Assembly (NCBI RefSeq): GCF_004152845.1
Contig: NZ_SEON01000013.1
Location: 1-64,000 of the forward strand
Origin: Sphingobium fuliginis
GTDB lineage: Bacteria; Pseudomonadota; Alphaproteobacteria; Sphingomonadales; Sphingomonadaceae
DNA: 64,000 nt
Reading direction: 5' to 3'
Below are positions 32,622 to 41,192 of this stretch, in pieces. Each line of letters starts with the position of its first letter. Within the stretch, counting starts at the first letter, position 1. The notes under the pieces were generated by a model. It was not told the DNA's origin. It worked only from the letters and a program-made list of their open reading frames with translations, and did not search any database. The position numbers and the translations under genes are program-made.

Positions 32622-34217
32622 TCAGGTCGTTGGGATCGCGGTGCAGTTCTTGGAGCTGCTGCCGAAGTTCGCTGTCACCGAGTTGCAGGTCCAGCCGGCA
32701 TACCAGCTATCGTTGCTGTCCTTGACCGCGCCGACATAGTTGGTGGTGGTGAAGGCGCTGTCGATGGTCTTGGGGTCCGTCGCGGTCAGCGCCGTTTCGG
32801 TCGCGCCATTGATGAACAGGCTGCTCAGCGAGGGAGTATAGGTGATGGTGCTGCTCGGACCCGCCTCGAAGATCGACTGTACGACCGCGGCGGTCACGCC
32901 GTTATTGCCCTTGTAGGGGGTGGCGGGCAGGCACTGCATCGCGACGGAGATGTAACGCGGCTTGCCGGCGTCCTGCAGGGCGGTATCGGCGTCACGCACC
33001 GTCGACGCACCGTCGATGCGGAGGCAGGTCTGGGTCGGGCTGACGACCAGGCCATTCACCAGCGTCAGGTCGGCGCCGCCGCGCAGCAGCATGGCCGAAC
33101 CGTTGCTGCCTGTGGTCGAGCGGTTGATCGCGGTGAAGTTGGCCACCTTCAGATACTGGCGGGGCAGCGCATCCTCGGAGAAGCTGGTGCCCGTCGTCGA
33201 ACCGTTAGAGTCGGTTTCGAGGAAGCTGTCACCGATATTATTTCCTTCGCGCTGGATGCTCAGCAGAAACTGCACCGTGCCGCGATAGCCGACGTCGGTG
33301 TCCAGATTGTCGTCCTCGTTCCCGGTCAGAACCAGGTAGCGTGGGTGGACGCTGCCGCCGAATATCTCGATGCCGTCGTCGGAGCTGTTGTGGACTTGGA
33401 TATGGTCAAGCTGCGTGCCGGTGCCGACGCCGGAGGGGGTCAAGCCCTGAAGCTCGCTGGAACCCGACAGGACGAAGCCCGAATAGCGGATCTGGACATA
33501 GCTCATCCGGCCCGAATTGTCGGCGTCGTTGGCGCCGCCATAAAGCGCGCCGCTCGCACCCTCGGTGTCGCGTTCGCAGGCCGTCGTGCCGGGCGCAGCA
33601 TTCGGCGCCACCGAGCAATCCGTGATCTTCGCACGACCGAGCAGCACGACGCCGCCCCACTGGCCGGATGACTGGTCGTTTGCCGTGCCCAGCACATTTT
33701 CACGGCTGGTGAACACGATCGGCTGCGCCGCCGTGCCCACGGCGTTGATCTTGTTGCCGCGGTTGACCGCCAGGAAGGTGTTACCCGTTCCGGCAAAGAT
33801 TACCACGCCCGGATCGATCGTCAGCGTCACCACGGTGTTCGTGCTCGCGGCGCCCTGGTCGGTACCGACATCGACGCGGCCGGGCATGGAGTAAATCACC
33901 CCCGCCACCTTCGTAATGGCTGTCGAGCTGTTGAAGCGCGCCGGGAAAGCGCAGTTCCGCCATGTGTTGCTGCCGTCGGTGATCGTACCGAGGTCGGTCA
34001 ACTGATCGGAACCCGAAATGGCCGGGCAGCTCGAAGCCGGCGTCACGGCCGTGGGCGTGGGGGTCGGAGTCGGCGTAGGCGTCGGGCTGGGCGTCGGGGT
34101 CGGCAGCACGATGGTGCCTTCGCCGGGCGAAGCGACATCATCGGCGCCGCACGCGCTGAGCGCCGCGCAGGCGCAGCCTGCCATCAGGATGGTTTGAAGT
34201 CGATTGAACTTGGCCAT
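32622..34217 (-). CDS. Lipoprotein with Pro-Thr linker and beta-helix-like domain
   Basis: This 531-aa exported lipoprotein has a signal peptide with the lipobox LSAC (mature Cys about residue 23). A low-complexity Pro-Thr linker (about 40-58) is followed by a long Gly/Asn/Ser/Thr-rich region with repeated short strands (DPGVVIFAGTGNTFLAVNRG, SSDDGIEIFGGSVHPRYLVL), typical of a right-handed beta-helix. GGAG precedes ATG 34217 by 5 bp. It is the first gene of an operon with the TonB receptor and has a candidate PhoB array upstream. Such pairs suggest a surface protein that binds or processes the receptor's ligand. Function is unknown. Confidence 0.75.
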   Translation of the reverse strand: MAKFNRLQTILMAGCACAALSACGADDVASPGEGTIVLPTPTPSPTPTPTPTPTPTAVTPASSCPAISGSDQLTDLGTITDGSNTWRNCAFPARFNSSTAITKVAGVIYSMPGRVDVGTDQGAASTNTVVTLTIDPGVVIFAGTGNTFLAVNRGNKINAVGTAAQPIVFTSRENVLGTANDQSSGQWGGVVLLGRAKITDCSVAPNAAPGTTACERDTEGASGALYGGANDADNSGRMSYVQIRYSGFVLSGSSELQGLTPSGVGTGTQLDHIQVHNSSDDGIEIFGGSVHPRYLVLTGNEDDNLDTDVGYRGTVQFLLSIQREGNNIGDSFLETDSNGSTTGTSFSEDALPRQYLKVANFTAINRSTTGSNGSAMLLRGGADLTLVNGLVVSPTQTCLRIDGASTVRDADTALQDAGKPRYISVAMQCLPATPYKGNNGVTAAVVQSIFEAGPSSTITYTPSLSSLFINGATETALTATDPKTIDSAFTTTNYVGAVKDSNDSWYAGWTCNSVTANFGSSSKNCTAIPTT

Positions 34218-34351
34218 GTCGTCTCCGCTTCCGGCTTTGCCGGCATGTGATGGAATGCGGAGCGTCAAGGGGAACTCGAATCGGACAACGCCCCCTGTCG
34301 CCCTCCGGGGCGGCAGCTAGGCGCGTCAGATGACAGGCTCATTTTGATTCT

Positions 34352-34380
34352 GTGACGAAATGGCGTCAACTAAATGACAG
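34352..34380 (-). promoter_or_regulatory. Candidate PhoB box array before the lipoprotein gene
   Basis: On the minus strand CTGTCAT (34380-34374), TTGACGC (34369-34363) and TCGTCAC (34358-34352) are spaced by 4 bp each, the same 11-bp period as before gspC. Further single CTGTCAT heptamers lie at 34411-34405 and 34336-34330. Confidence 0.55.
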
Positions 34381-34490
34381 TTTGAAGAAAATTCTTTCAT
34401 TCCGATGACAGCAGACGCAGCAGGGGCGCCGTCCGGTAACGAACGACGCCCCCTCTCCCTGCACCCAGGGCTTACGCCAGACGCCTAGTT

Positions 34491-34874
34491 TCAGCGCATG
34501 GCATATTGCGCGTTCAGCCGGCCGAGCGCACGGCGCGCGATCTCTCGCGAGGATGCCTCATTGCCGTCTGCCGTAACCAACGGAGTGTCCGGGGCGAAAC
34601 GGGCTGCCTTGTAAGCCTCATGAGCCGCCTCCATTCGGCCCATTCCGGCATAGGCATTGCCCAAATTGATGAGACGGGCCGGATCATTCGCCGCATCGGG
34701 ACGGACAACGTTCAACCGACGGGCTGCCCGGCCATAATCCCCCGCGACCAGCGCACCGGCGGCGAGACGACCGTCAGGCACGCCAACGACGACGACCTCC
34801 TCTGGAGCTGCGAAGGCCGTGGCGGGCGCCATCGCCGCCAGCCCAAAAGCCAGTATCGCAGGCACCTTCTTCAT
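34491..34874 (-). CDS. Secreted tetratricopeptide-like protein
   Basis: This 127-aa protein has a signal peptide (1-22, ending AFAA) and one or two TPR-like helices (LINLGNAYAGMGRMEAAHEAYKAA). The start at 34874 has GGAG 9 bp upstream. It lies upstream of the lipoprotein and TonB-receptor genes on the same strand, with 270 bp between. Small periplasmic TPR proteins often accompany TonB receptors in sphingomonads and caulobacters. A weaker PhoB-like pair precedes it. The function is unknown. Confidence 0.75.
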   Translation of the reverse strand: MKKVPAILAFGLAAMAPATAFAAPEEVVVVGVPDGRLAAGALVAGDYGRAARRLNVVRPDAANDPARLINLGNAYAGMGRMEAAHEAYKAARFAPDTPLVTADGNEASSREIARRALGRLNAQYAMR

Positions 34875-34914
34875 CCCATTTCTCCTGAAAAAACCTTCTA
34901 TAATAGCTGTAAGT

Positions 34915-34932
34915 ATTTCACTTTGATGACAT
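34915..34932 (-). promoter_or_regulatory. Weak PhoB-like pair before the TPR gene
   Basis: ATGTCAT (34932-34926) and GTGAAAT (34921-34915) are spaced by 4 bp on the minus strand, 41 bp before the start codon. A TATTATA sequence follows and could act as -10. The second half-site is poor. Confidence 0.35.
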
Positions 34933-35009
34933 GGGAGCAAGGGCTGGAGCATCCACAAAAAAGGATTTTTATCGCCCTATATTCAACATCTTATATCTTT
35001 TTCTTTTAA

Positions 35010-35027
35010 CTGTCATAAAAGTGTAAT
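35010..35027 (+). promoter_or_regulatory. PhoB-like pair on the plus strand
   Basis: CTGTCAT (35010-35016), AAAA, then GTGTAAT (35021-35027) on the plus strand. No plus-strand gene follows for 500 bp, so it may be a distal site for the TPR gene or chance in this AT-rich stretch. Bases 34933-35105 show no gene. Confidence 0.35.
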
Positions 35028-35105
35028 CGAATGAAGTCGTTCCGGACTTCACCGATTCGCGAGCAGCCGCGCAGGGGGCCAGCGATCCCGCGATCAGCCG
35101 ACTGG

Positions 35106-35472
35106 AAAAAGTGGAATTGTGAGGGAAGGTCCGGAGGGTTCTGTTGCCCGGCCCCTCCGGCGGCCGCTGAATTCCCTTCTGTTGCCCGGTGGGTTCAACC
35201 GCGTTCTTTTTGAGTAATGTCCGGCCGTGAGGCCATCAATTACGCAGCAAGAGCAAGAGCCTCGTTATCGTTGGCACTTGTGAGTTTTGAACCTTTTTAC
35301 GGCGTACTCAGGCCGGGTGAAGGCATCGCTTTTCAACACACGTCGATCCTAGTTCGGCCCCGTCACGCGCCCCGGAACGACGGGGAATGTGGTGGAGCCG
35401 CCGGGTACCGCCCCCGGGTCCGCTGCGCCTATTGCACGATACGATTTATCACCATAGCCGGGCGAACCCGGC
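35106..35472 (-). ncRNA. ssrA: tmRNA, two-piece circularly permuted form
   Basis: Read on the minus strand, the acceptor piece comes first and ends CGGCTCCACCA at 35390. A 28-nt intervening loop follows (35389-35362). The coding piece starts GGGGCCG at 35361, and the two form a full 7-bp acceptor stem. The tag frame, 35275-35240, reads GCC AAC GAT then to TAA and encodes ANDNEALALAA. A GC hairpin near 35160-35131 and a T-run at about 35110 end the gene. A TTGATA (35508-35503) and an ATATAG-like -10 lie before the 5' end. The outer ends are approximate. The product rescues stalled ribosomes and tags proteins for proteolysis. Confidence 0.93.
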
Positions 35473-35536
35473 ACCGGCCTATATGGAGAGGCGCGGACCG
35501 TTTATCAAGCCGCTCCCGATCTGGAGGAAAACACGC

Positions 35537-36289
35537 ATGTGCATCATGGCAATGGCTTGGGACGCGCATCCCCGCTGGCGACTGATCCTCATCGGCAATC
35601 GCGACGAACTGCACGCGCGCCCCGCAGCGCCGCTCGCCCGCTGGGAACAGCCGGACCATCTGATCGCAGGCCGGGACCTGCTTTCCGGCGGAACCTGGCT
35701 GGGCGTTTCCGAACAGGGGCGCGCCGCGATCGTCACCAACCTGCGCGGCTATGGCGGGCCCGATCCCGATCGCGCGTCCCGCGGCGCGTTGGTGACAGAC
35801 CTTCTGAGCGGCGACGAGACGGCTCCGCTGGGAGATTTCAATCCGTTCAATCTCATCCTGATCGACCGGGACCGAGCGCTGTTCCTGACCAACCGCCCTC
35901 ACCTCCTGCGCACGGAACTCACGCCTGGCCTCTATGGCCTTTCCAACGGCACGCTCGATGCGCCTTGGCCGAAGACGCTCGCCCTCAAATCCGCCTTGCT
36001 CGACTGGCTGGTCGCCGGAGCCGACGATCCTCTGACGCTGTTCGGCGCCCTCCGCGCGGAAAGCCTGCCCCACGCCGGCATTGCCCCCGATGCGCCCTCC
36101 GACATTCCGGCGGAGGCGATGATCTCGCCCATCTTCATCCGCAATCCCGTCTATGGCACGCGATGCAGCACGATCGTCGCCGTCGACGCGCGGGGACAAG
36201 GCGTCATTTCGGAGCGCCGCTTCGACCCTGACGGCGTGCAGACCGGCGAAACCCGCTTGGCTTTCAAATGGGACGAGAGGGGCGAATGA
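35537..36289 (+). CDS. NRDE (TANGO2-like) family protein
   Basis: This 250-aa protein starts MCIM and carries the naming motif GNRDELHARP at about residue 20. Cys2 could become an N-terminal nucleophile after Met removal, a feature discussed for this family. GGAGG lies 9 bp before the start codon. Later conserved parts include GGTWLGVSEQGRAAIVTN and TRCSTIVAVD. Eukaryotic TANGO2 proteins relate to Golgi or mitochondrial function; bacterial roles are unknown. It stands between ssrA and trpG. Confidence 0.85.
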   Translation: MCIMAMAWDAHPRWRLILIGNRDELHARPAAPLARWEQPDHLIAGRDLLSGGTWLGVSEQGRAAIVTNLRGYGGPDPDRASRGALVTDLLSGDETAPLGDFNPFNLILIDRDRALFLTNRPHLLRTELTPGLYGLSNGTLDAPWPKTLALKSALLDWLVAGADDPLTLFGALRAESLPHAGIAPDAPSDIPAEAMISPIFIRNPVYGTRCSTIVAVDARGQGVISERRFDPDGVQTGETRLAFKWDERGE

Positions 36290-36450
36290 AGGGAAATCCA
36301 TTTGCCACCGCCAGTCGATGCTTGCCCCCTGCCTTCGCGGAAGCACATGCGCTTGGGGTCGACACTCCCTGTCCGGCTTCCCACCCAAATCGCCGCTGCC
36401 GCGGAAATGCGGCCCTTCCCCAAGCTTCGATCCCGCGCTAAAGCCGCTGC

Positions 36451-37041
36451 ATGATCCTCGTCATCGACAATTATGACAGCTTCACCTGGAACCTCGTCCA
36501 TTATCTCATGGAATTGGGAGCGCAGGTGGAGGTTGTCCGCAACGACGCCATTTCCGCCGGCCAGGCCCTCTCCACCGGCGCGCAGGCATTTCTGCTGTCG
36601 CCCGGTCCGTGCACGCCCAATGAAGCAGGCGTCAGCCTCGATCTCGTGGCCGCCTGCGCCGATGCGGGTGCGCCGCTGCTGGGCGTGTGCCTGGGCCATC
36701 AGTCGATCGGCCAGCATTTCGGCGGCAAGGTGGTGCGCGGCGGCCTGATGCACGGCAAGACCTCCCCCGTCACCCATGACGGCACGGGCCTGTTTCAGGG
36801 GCTGCCTTCGCCCTTCACGGCCACCCGCTACCATTCGCTGATCGTCGAGGAGATTCCCGAAACGCTGATCGTCAACGCCACCAGCGAGGACGGCTCGGTC
36901 ATGGGTTTCCGGCATCGCGACCTGCCGATCCATTCGGTCCAGTTCCACCCGGAAAGCATCGCCACCGAACATGGTCATGACATACTGGCGAACTTCATGC
37001 GGATCGCCGGCATTCCGGTTCGCGAACGCGCGGCGGCCTGA
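36451..37041 (+). CDS. trpG: Anthranilate synthase glutamine amidotransferase subunit
   Basis: This 196-aa class I amidotransferase supplies ammonia for anthranilate synthesis. The nucleophile elbow GVCLGHQSIG (Cys about 80) and the His-Glu pair in VQFHPESIATEHG are intact. The N-terminus ILVIDNYDSFTWNLV is typical of TrpG/PabA, and the protein may serve both tryptophan and folate. trpD and trpC follow, but a 426-bp noncoding stretch with repeats separates it from trpD. No trpE is inside the window. Confidence 0.92.
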   Translation: MILVIDNYDSFTWNLVHYLMELGAQVEVVRNDAISAGQALSTGAQAFLLSPGPCTPNEAGVSLDLVAACADAGAPLLGVCLGHQSIGQHFGGKVVRGGLMHGKTSPVTHDGTGLFQGLPSPFTATRYHSLIVEEIPETLIVNATSEDGSVMGFRHRDLPIHSVQFHPESIATEHGHDILANFMRIAGIPVRERAAA

Positions 37042-37096
37042 AGCGGCTTCACCTTAGACCAAGTTCGGAATTTGGGGGAAATGGCCAATTCAGGAC

Positions 37097-37280
37097 CTTC
37101 CTTCTCCCTTGAGGGAGAAGGATAGGAAGCCTTGGCGATGAAGGAGCCTGGGCTGATTTGGATGAGGGGAGCGGGCCTGTGACCCGCGCTATCCCCTGGA
37201 TCGCGACCCCCTCACCCAGCTACGACTAGGCAGCAAGCTGCCAAGTCTGCGCAGCCCTCTCCCTCAAGGGAGAGGGATAA
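37097..37280. repeat. Inverted repeat element between trpG and trpD
   Basis: Two self-palindromic ends, CTTCTCCCTTGAGGGAGAAG near 37100 and CTCTCCCTCAAGGGAGAG near 37256, are inverted copies. GGCAGCAAGCTGCC lies inside, a known dispersed repeat form. The remainder of 37042-37467 holds no recognisable gene. Confidence 0.6.
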
Positions 37281-37467
37281 GGGGGTGTCCGATTACCCCC
37301 CAAATCAGCCAGTCCGGCAAATCACGCGAAGGCGGGACCGCGGCGGCAAACCCGCAAATCTCGCCGCCTGCGAACGCATCGCCTAGCGCACCATATTGCG
37401 CTGGCATAACGACTTTCGCGCTTCCCCATCTCGACTCCGGCGCCTTCCCATGATTAAGGCAGCGTCG

Positions 37468-38460
37468 ATGACCCGCCTGCCCGATCCCGCCACCCCACTC
37501 GACGCGCAACAGGCCGCAAAGGCTTTCGACCTGCTGTTCGACGCCAACCTGCCGGAAGAGGAGATCGCCGGCTTTCTCGTCGCCATGGCCCGGCGTGGCG
37601 AGACGGCAACGGAAATCGCCGCCGCCGCCCGCGCCATGCGCCACCGCATGATCCCAGTCACGGCGCCGGTGGGCACGATCGATGTCTGCGGCACGGGCGG
37701 CGATGGCCATCATACCCTCAACGTTTCGACCGCCGTGTCGCTGGTGGTCGCGGCGGCGGGCGTGCCCGTGGCCAAGCATGGCAACCGCGCCGCTTCCTCC
37801 AAGGCCGGCGCAGCCGATACGCTGGAAGCGCTCGGCCTGGACCTGGACCGCGCCGCCACGACAGCCGAAGCGACGCTGGCCGATCTTGGCATCTGTTTCC
37901 TTTTTGCGCAGAATTATCATCCCGCGCTCAAACGGCTTGGCCCCATCCGCAGGGCGATCGGGGAACGCACCATCTTCAACCTGATGGGGCCGCTCGCCAA
38001 TCCGGCCGGGGTGCGCCGTCAACTGGTCGGCATAGCGCGTCCGGACTATGTCCCCGTCTATGCGGAGGCGCTTGCGGAACTGGGCGTCGATCATGCGATG
38101 ATCGTTTCCGGCGACGAAGGGCTGGACGAACTGTCGCTGGCTGGCGGCAATGCTCTGGCGGAGGTGAAAGGCAGCAGGCTGGTTGCGATGCGCCGCCTGA
38201 CCGCTGCCGAACTCGGCCTGTCCACCCATCCGGTCGAGGCGATCAGGGGGGGCGACCCCGCCTATAACGCCGCCGCCCTGCGCGCCCTGTTGCAAGGCGA
38301 AGCGGGGCCTTATCGTGACGCGGTGCTGCTGAACGCCGCCGCCGCCCTTGTCGTGGCCGACGCCGTGTCCGATTTCCGCGAAGGCGTGGAGGAAGCCGCC
38401 GAAACCATCGACCGCGGCCTTGCCAACGCGCTGCTCAATTGCTGGATAGCCTATAAATGA
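37468..38460 (+). CDS. trpD: Anthranilate phosphoribosyltransferase
   Basis: This 330-aa enzyme joins anthranilate with PRPP. The glycine-rich PRPP motif CGTGGDGHHTLNVST, the KHGNRAASSKAG block and GPLANPAG are all present. Start 37468 (MTRLPDPATPLDA) has AAGG upstream; ATG 37450 is an alternative. The trpC gene overlaps by 4 bp. Length is normal for TrpD. Confidence 0.95.
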   Translation: MTRLPDPATPLDAQQAAKAFDLLFDANLPEEEIAGFLVAMARRGETATEIAAAARAMRHRMIPVTAPVGTIDVCGTGGDGHHTLNVSTAVSLVVAAAGVPVAKHGNRAASSKAGAADTLEALGLDLDRAATTAEATLADLGICFLFAQNYHPALKRLGPIRRAIGERTIFNLMGPLANPAGVRRQLVGIARPDYVPVYAEALAELGVDHAMIVSGDEGLDELSLAGGNALAEVKGSRLVAMRRLTAAELGLSTHPVEAIRGGDPAYNAAALRALLQGEAGPYRDAVLLNAAAALVVADAVSDFREGVEEAAETIDRGLANALLNCWIAYK

Positions 38461-39248
38461 CGAACAAGCTGATCGAAATCTGCGATGTAAAGCGGGAGGA
38501 AGTCGCCCGGCGCAAGGCCGCCACGCCCATCTCCTCGCTTCACGCCCGCGCCGCCGACCAGACGCCTCCACGCGGCTTCCGCAAGGCGCTGGACGGTGCC
38601 GCCGGCTCCGGATTCGGCCTGATCGCGGAGATCAAGAAGGCCAGCCCGTCCAAGGGCCTGATCCGCCCCGATTTCGATCCGCCCGCCCATGCCCGCGCCT
38701 ATGCGGCGGGTGGCGCGGCCTGCCTGTCGGTGCTGACCGACGAACCCTATTTCCAGGGGCATGACGATTATCTGGTCGCGGCCCGATCGGCCTGCGCCCT
38801 GCCGGTGCTGCGCAAGGATTTCATGGTCGATCCCTGGCAGGTGCTGGAAAGCCGGTCGCTCGGCGCCGACGCGATCCTGATCATCGTCGCCGCGCTGGAC
38901 GACAATCAGATGGCGGAGATAGAGGACGCCGCCCTTGGCCTGGGCATGGATGCGCTGGTTGAAGTGCATGATGCGCAGGAACTGGAGCGCGCGATGAAGC
39001 TCCGCTCGCGCCTGATCGGCGTCAATAATCGCGACCTGCGCGACTTCACGGTCGATTTCGCCCGCACCTACGAACTGGTCGGACAGGCTCCGGAAGGATG
39101 CACCTTCGTTGCGGAAAGCGGCATCGGCAGCCATGACGACCTGATCGCCATGTCGGACCATGGCGTGCGCTGCTTTCTGGTGGGGGAAACCCTGATGAGG
39201 CAGGCGGATGTCGAAACCGCCACGCGCGGGCTGCTGACGGGGCGATGA
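38457..39248 (+). CDS. trpC: Indole-3-glycerol phosphate synthase
   Basis: This 263-aa TIM-barrel enzyme makes indole-3-glycerol phosphate. Signature stretches are IAEIKKASPSKGLIRPDFDP, PVLRKDFMVDPWQ and IGVNNRDLRDFTVD. It overlaps trpD and moaC by 4 bp each, giving a tight trpD-trpC-moaC-moeA operon. It is not fused with TrpF. Confidence 0.95.
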   Translation: MTNKLIEICDVKREEVARRKAATPISSLHARAADQTPPRGFRKALDGAAGSGFGLIAEIKKASPSKGLIRPDFDPPAHARAYAAGGAACLSVLTDEPYFQGHDDYLVAARSACALPVLRKDFMVDPWQVLESRSLGADAILIIVAALDDNQMAEIEDAALGLGMDALVEVHDAQELERAMKLRSRLIGVNNRDLRDFTVDFARTYELVGQAPEGCTFVAESGIGSHDDLIAMSDHGVRCFLVGETLMRQADVETATRGLLTGR

Positions 39249-39730
39249 GCAAGCTCACCCATCTGGACGAGGAAGGGTCGGCCCATATGGTCGATGTTTC
39301 CGCCAAGGCGACGACCGCGCGCAAGGCTGTCGCGAGCGGCCGCATCAGCATGAGTCCCGATGCAGCAGCAGCGATCGAGCAGGGATTGGTGAAGAAGGGC
39401 GACGTGCTGGCCGTGGCCCGCGTGGCGGGCATCATGGCGGCCAAGCGAACCGCCGACCTCATCCCGCTCTGCCACCCGATTCCGCTCAGTTCGGTCAGCA
39501 TCGACCTCGATCTCGACGGCAGCGGCGTGACCGTGACGGCGACCGCGAAGACCGCCGGTCAGACCGGCGTCGAGATGGAGGCGCTGACCGCCGCGTCGGT
39601 CGCGTTGCTGACGGTCTATGACATGGCCAAGGCGCTGGACAAGGGCATGATCATCAGCGACGTGCGCCTGCTGGCCAAGAGCGGCGGCAAGTCCGGCGAC
39701 TGGACGGCTGGGGACGGGCCGGCATCATGA
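39245..39730 (+). CDS. moaC: Cyclic pyranopterin monophosphate synthase
   Basis: This 161-aa enzyme acts in molybdenum cofactor synthesis, turning the MoaA product into cyclic pyranopterin monophosphate. The conserved LIPLCHPIPLSSV and GVEMEALTAASVALLTVYDMAKA stretches are present. It overlaps trpC and moeA by 4 bp. The link of trp and moa genes recurs in alphaproteobacteria. Confidence 0.95.
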   Translation: MSKLTHLDEEGSAHMVDVSAKATTARKAVASGRISMSPDAAAAIEQGLVKKGDVLAVARVAGIMAAKRTADLIPLCHPIPLSSVSIDLDLDGSGVTVTATAKTAGQTGVEMEALTAASVALLTVYDMAKALDKGMIISDVRLLAKSGGKSGDWTAGDGPAS

Positions 39731-40908
39731 GCCTGCTTCCGGTCGCGGAGGCGCAGAGCCGCCTGATGGCGCTGGCAAGGCCGCTGCCGACGGAGCATAT
39801 GCCCATTCCCGCCTGCGCCGGACGATGGCTGAAGGAAGATGTCGTTGCGCTGCGTGATCAGCCCTGGGCCGATCTTTCCGCCATGGACGGCTATGCCGTG
39901 CGCGCCGCCGAATGGCCCGGGCCATGGCAGGTCGCCGGCGAAAGCGCGGCGGGCGGCCCGCCGCCTCCGCCCCTCGAACCCGGCCAGGCCTGCCGCATCT
40001 TCACCGGCGCGCCCTTGCCGCAGGGCGCCGACAGCATCCTGATTCAGGAAAACGCCGCGCGCGAGGGGGACATGCTGCGCGGACTGGAGGAGGCGCTGAC
40101 GAAGGGCCGCCATGTGCGTCCGGCCGGTTCCGACTTCCGCAAGGACGGCCTTTTGCTGAAGGCCGGCAGCGCATTGGGGGCGGCGCAGATCGCGCTCGCC
40201 GTGCTGGGCGGGCATGGGACGCTGCCCGTATCGCGCCGGGCGCGGGTCGCCCTGCTCTCGACAGGCAACGAACTCGTGCCCCCCGGTGCGCCGACGCAGC
40301 CCGGCCAGCTTCCCTCCTCCAACGCGCCCATGCTGGCCGCCCTGCTCGCCGGCCTTTCCTGCGATGTCATCGATCTGGGGATCGTGCCGGACGATCTCCC
40401 CGGCCTGGTCGAGGCCTTTGCCCGCGCCAGCCAGGCGGACATCATCGTTTCGACCGGCGGCGCATCGGTGGGCGATCACGACATCGTCCGCCCGGCTTTC
40501 GTCCAGGCCGGGGGTTCGCTCGATTTCTGGAAGATCCGCATGCGTCCGGGCAAGCCGTTGATGGCGGGGACATTGGGTTCCGCCGTCTTCCTGGGCCTGC
40601 CGGGCAATCCGGTATCGGCCTTCGTGACGGCAACGCTGTTCCTGTTGCCGCTGGTCCGCAATATGATGGGCGCGGCATCGCCCCTGCCCCGCACCGCGCC
40701 GGCGACGCTCGCCGCGCCGCTGCCCGCCACGGGGGAACGCGACGATTACCTCCGCGCGTTCCGCACGGAAGCGGGCATCGTTTCCGTGACATCGCAGGAC
40801 AGCGCCGCCACCGCGGCCATGGCGATGGCCGACTGCCTCATCCTGCGCCCCGCCGGCTCTGCTCCGGCTGCCGCCGGCGATCACGTCACGGTTCTTCCCC
40901 TCGCATAA
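39727..40908 (+). CDS. moeA: Molybdopterin molybdenumtransferase
   Basis: This 393-aa enzyme inserts molybdate into adenylylated molybdopterin. MoeA landmarks are SAMDGYAVRA, LLSTGNELVPPG, STGGASVGDHD and FLGLPGNPVSA. Length is normal. The stop is followed by a small GC hairpin at 40912-40934, between it and the convergent 52-codon gene. Confidence 0.95.
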   Translation: MSLLPVAEAQSRLMALARPLPTEHMPIPACAGRWLKEDVVALRDQPWADLSAMDGYAVRAAEWPGPWQVAGESAAGGPPPPPLEPGQACRIFTGAPLPQGADSILIQENAAREGDMLRGLEEALTKGRHVRPAGSDFRKDGLLLKAGSALGAAQIALAVLGGHGTLPVSRRARVALLSTGNELVPPGAPTQPGQLPSSNAPMLAALLAGLSCDVIDLGIVPDDLPGLVEAFARASQADIIVSTGGASVGDHDIVRPAFVQAGGSLDFWKIRMRPGKPLMAGTLGSAVFLGLPGNPVSAFVTATLFLLPLVRNMMGAASPLPRTAPATLAAPLPATGERDDYLRAFRTEAGIVSVTSQDSAATAAMAMADCLILRPAGSAPAAAGDHVTVLPLA

Positions 40909-40911
40909 GGA

Positions 40912-40934
40912 AAGGGGCCGCCGCGCGACCCCTT
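40912..40934. terminator. Possible bidirectional terminator hairpin
   Basis: AAGGGG (40912-40917) pairs with CCCCTT (40929-40934) around a GC-rich loop, between the convergent moeA and 52-codon gene. There is no clear T-run. Confidence 0.35.
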
Positions 40935-40992
40935 CCAGTGCAGTCCTGACGGATGGCGGCGATGTCAGCCCTGCTGGACCGCCGCCGTTCCT

Positions 40993-41151
40993 TCAGCGCT
41001 GCTGCTTGCCGGGCGACTTGTCCTGACGGCGTTCATCGCCCATCTGGCCCTGCCGGTCTTCCTGCTGCTGCTGGCGTCCACCCTGGCTGGAGCGGTCGCC
41101 GCCCTGCTGGTCGCGACGTTGACCGCCGCCCTGGTTGTTCTGGTTGGCCAT
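40993..41151 (-). CDS. Small Gln/Gly/Arg-rich protein under a stress promoter
   Basis: This 52-aa hydrophilic protein is rich in Gln, Gly, Arg and Asp (starts MANQNNQGGG, ends SPGKQQR). It has no signal peptide or known domain and is probably disordered. AGGAGAG lies just before the ATG at 41151. An EcfG-type promoter lies 42 bp upstream, which strongly supports a real gene despite its length. Its composition resembles small stress or desiccation-type proteins. Function is unknown. Confidence 0.75.
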   Translation of the reverse strand: MANQNNQGGGQRRDQQGGDRSSQGGRQQQQEDRQGQMGDERRQDKSPGKQQR

Positions 41152-41192
41152 CTTTCTCTCCTATTCACCTTCTTCGTGGAAGGCAGGCGTTA

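Noticed and set aside
35031..35585. Plus-strand reading frames at 35031-35213 and 35217-35585
   Set aside because: They lie across the tmRNA gene and upstream DNA, have no ribosome site of note and no family similarity.
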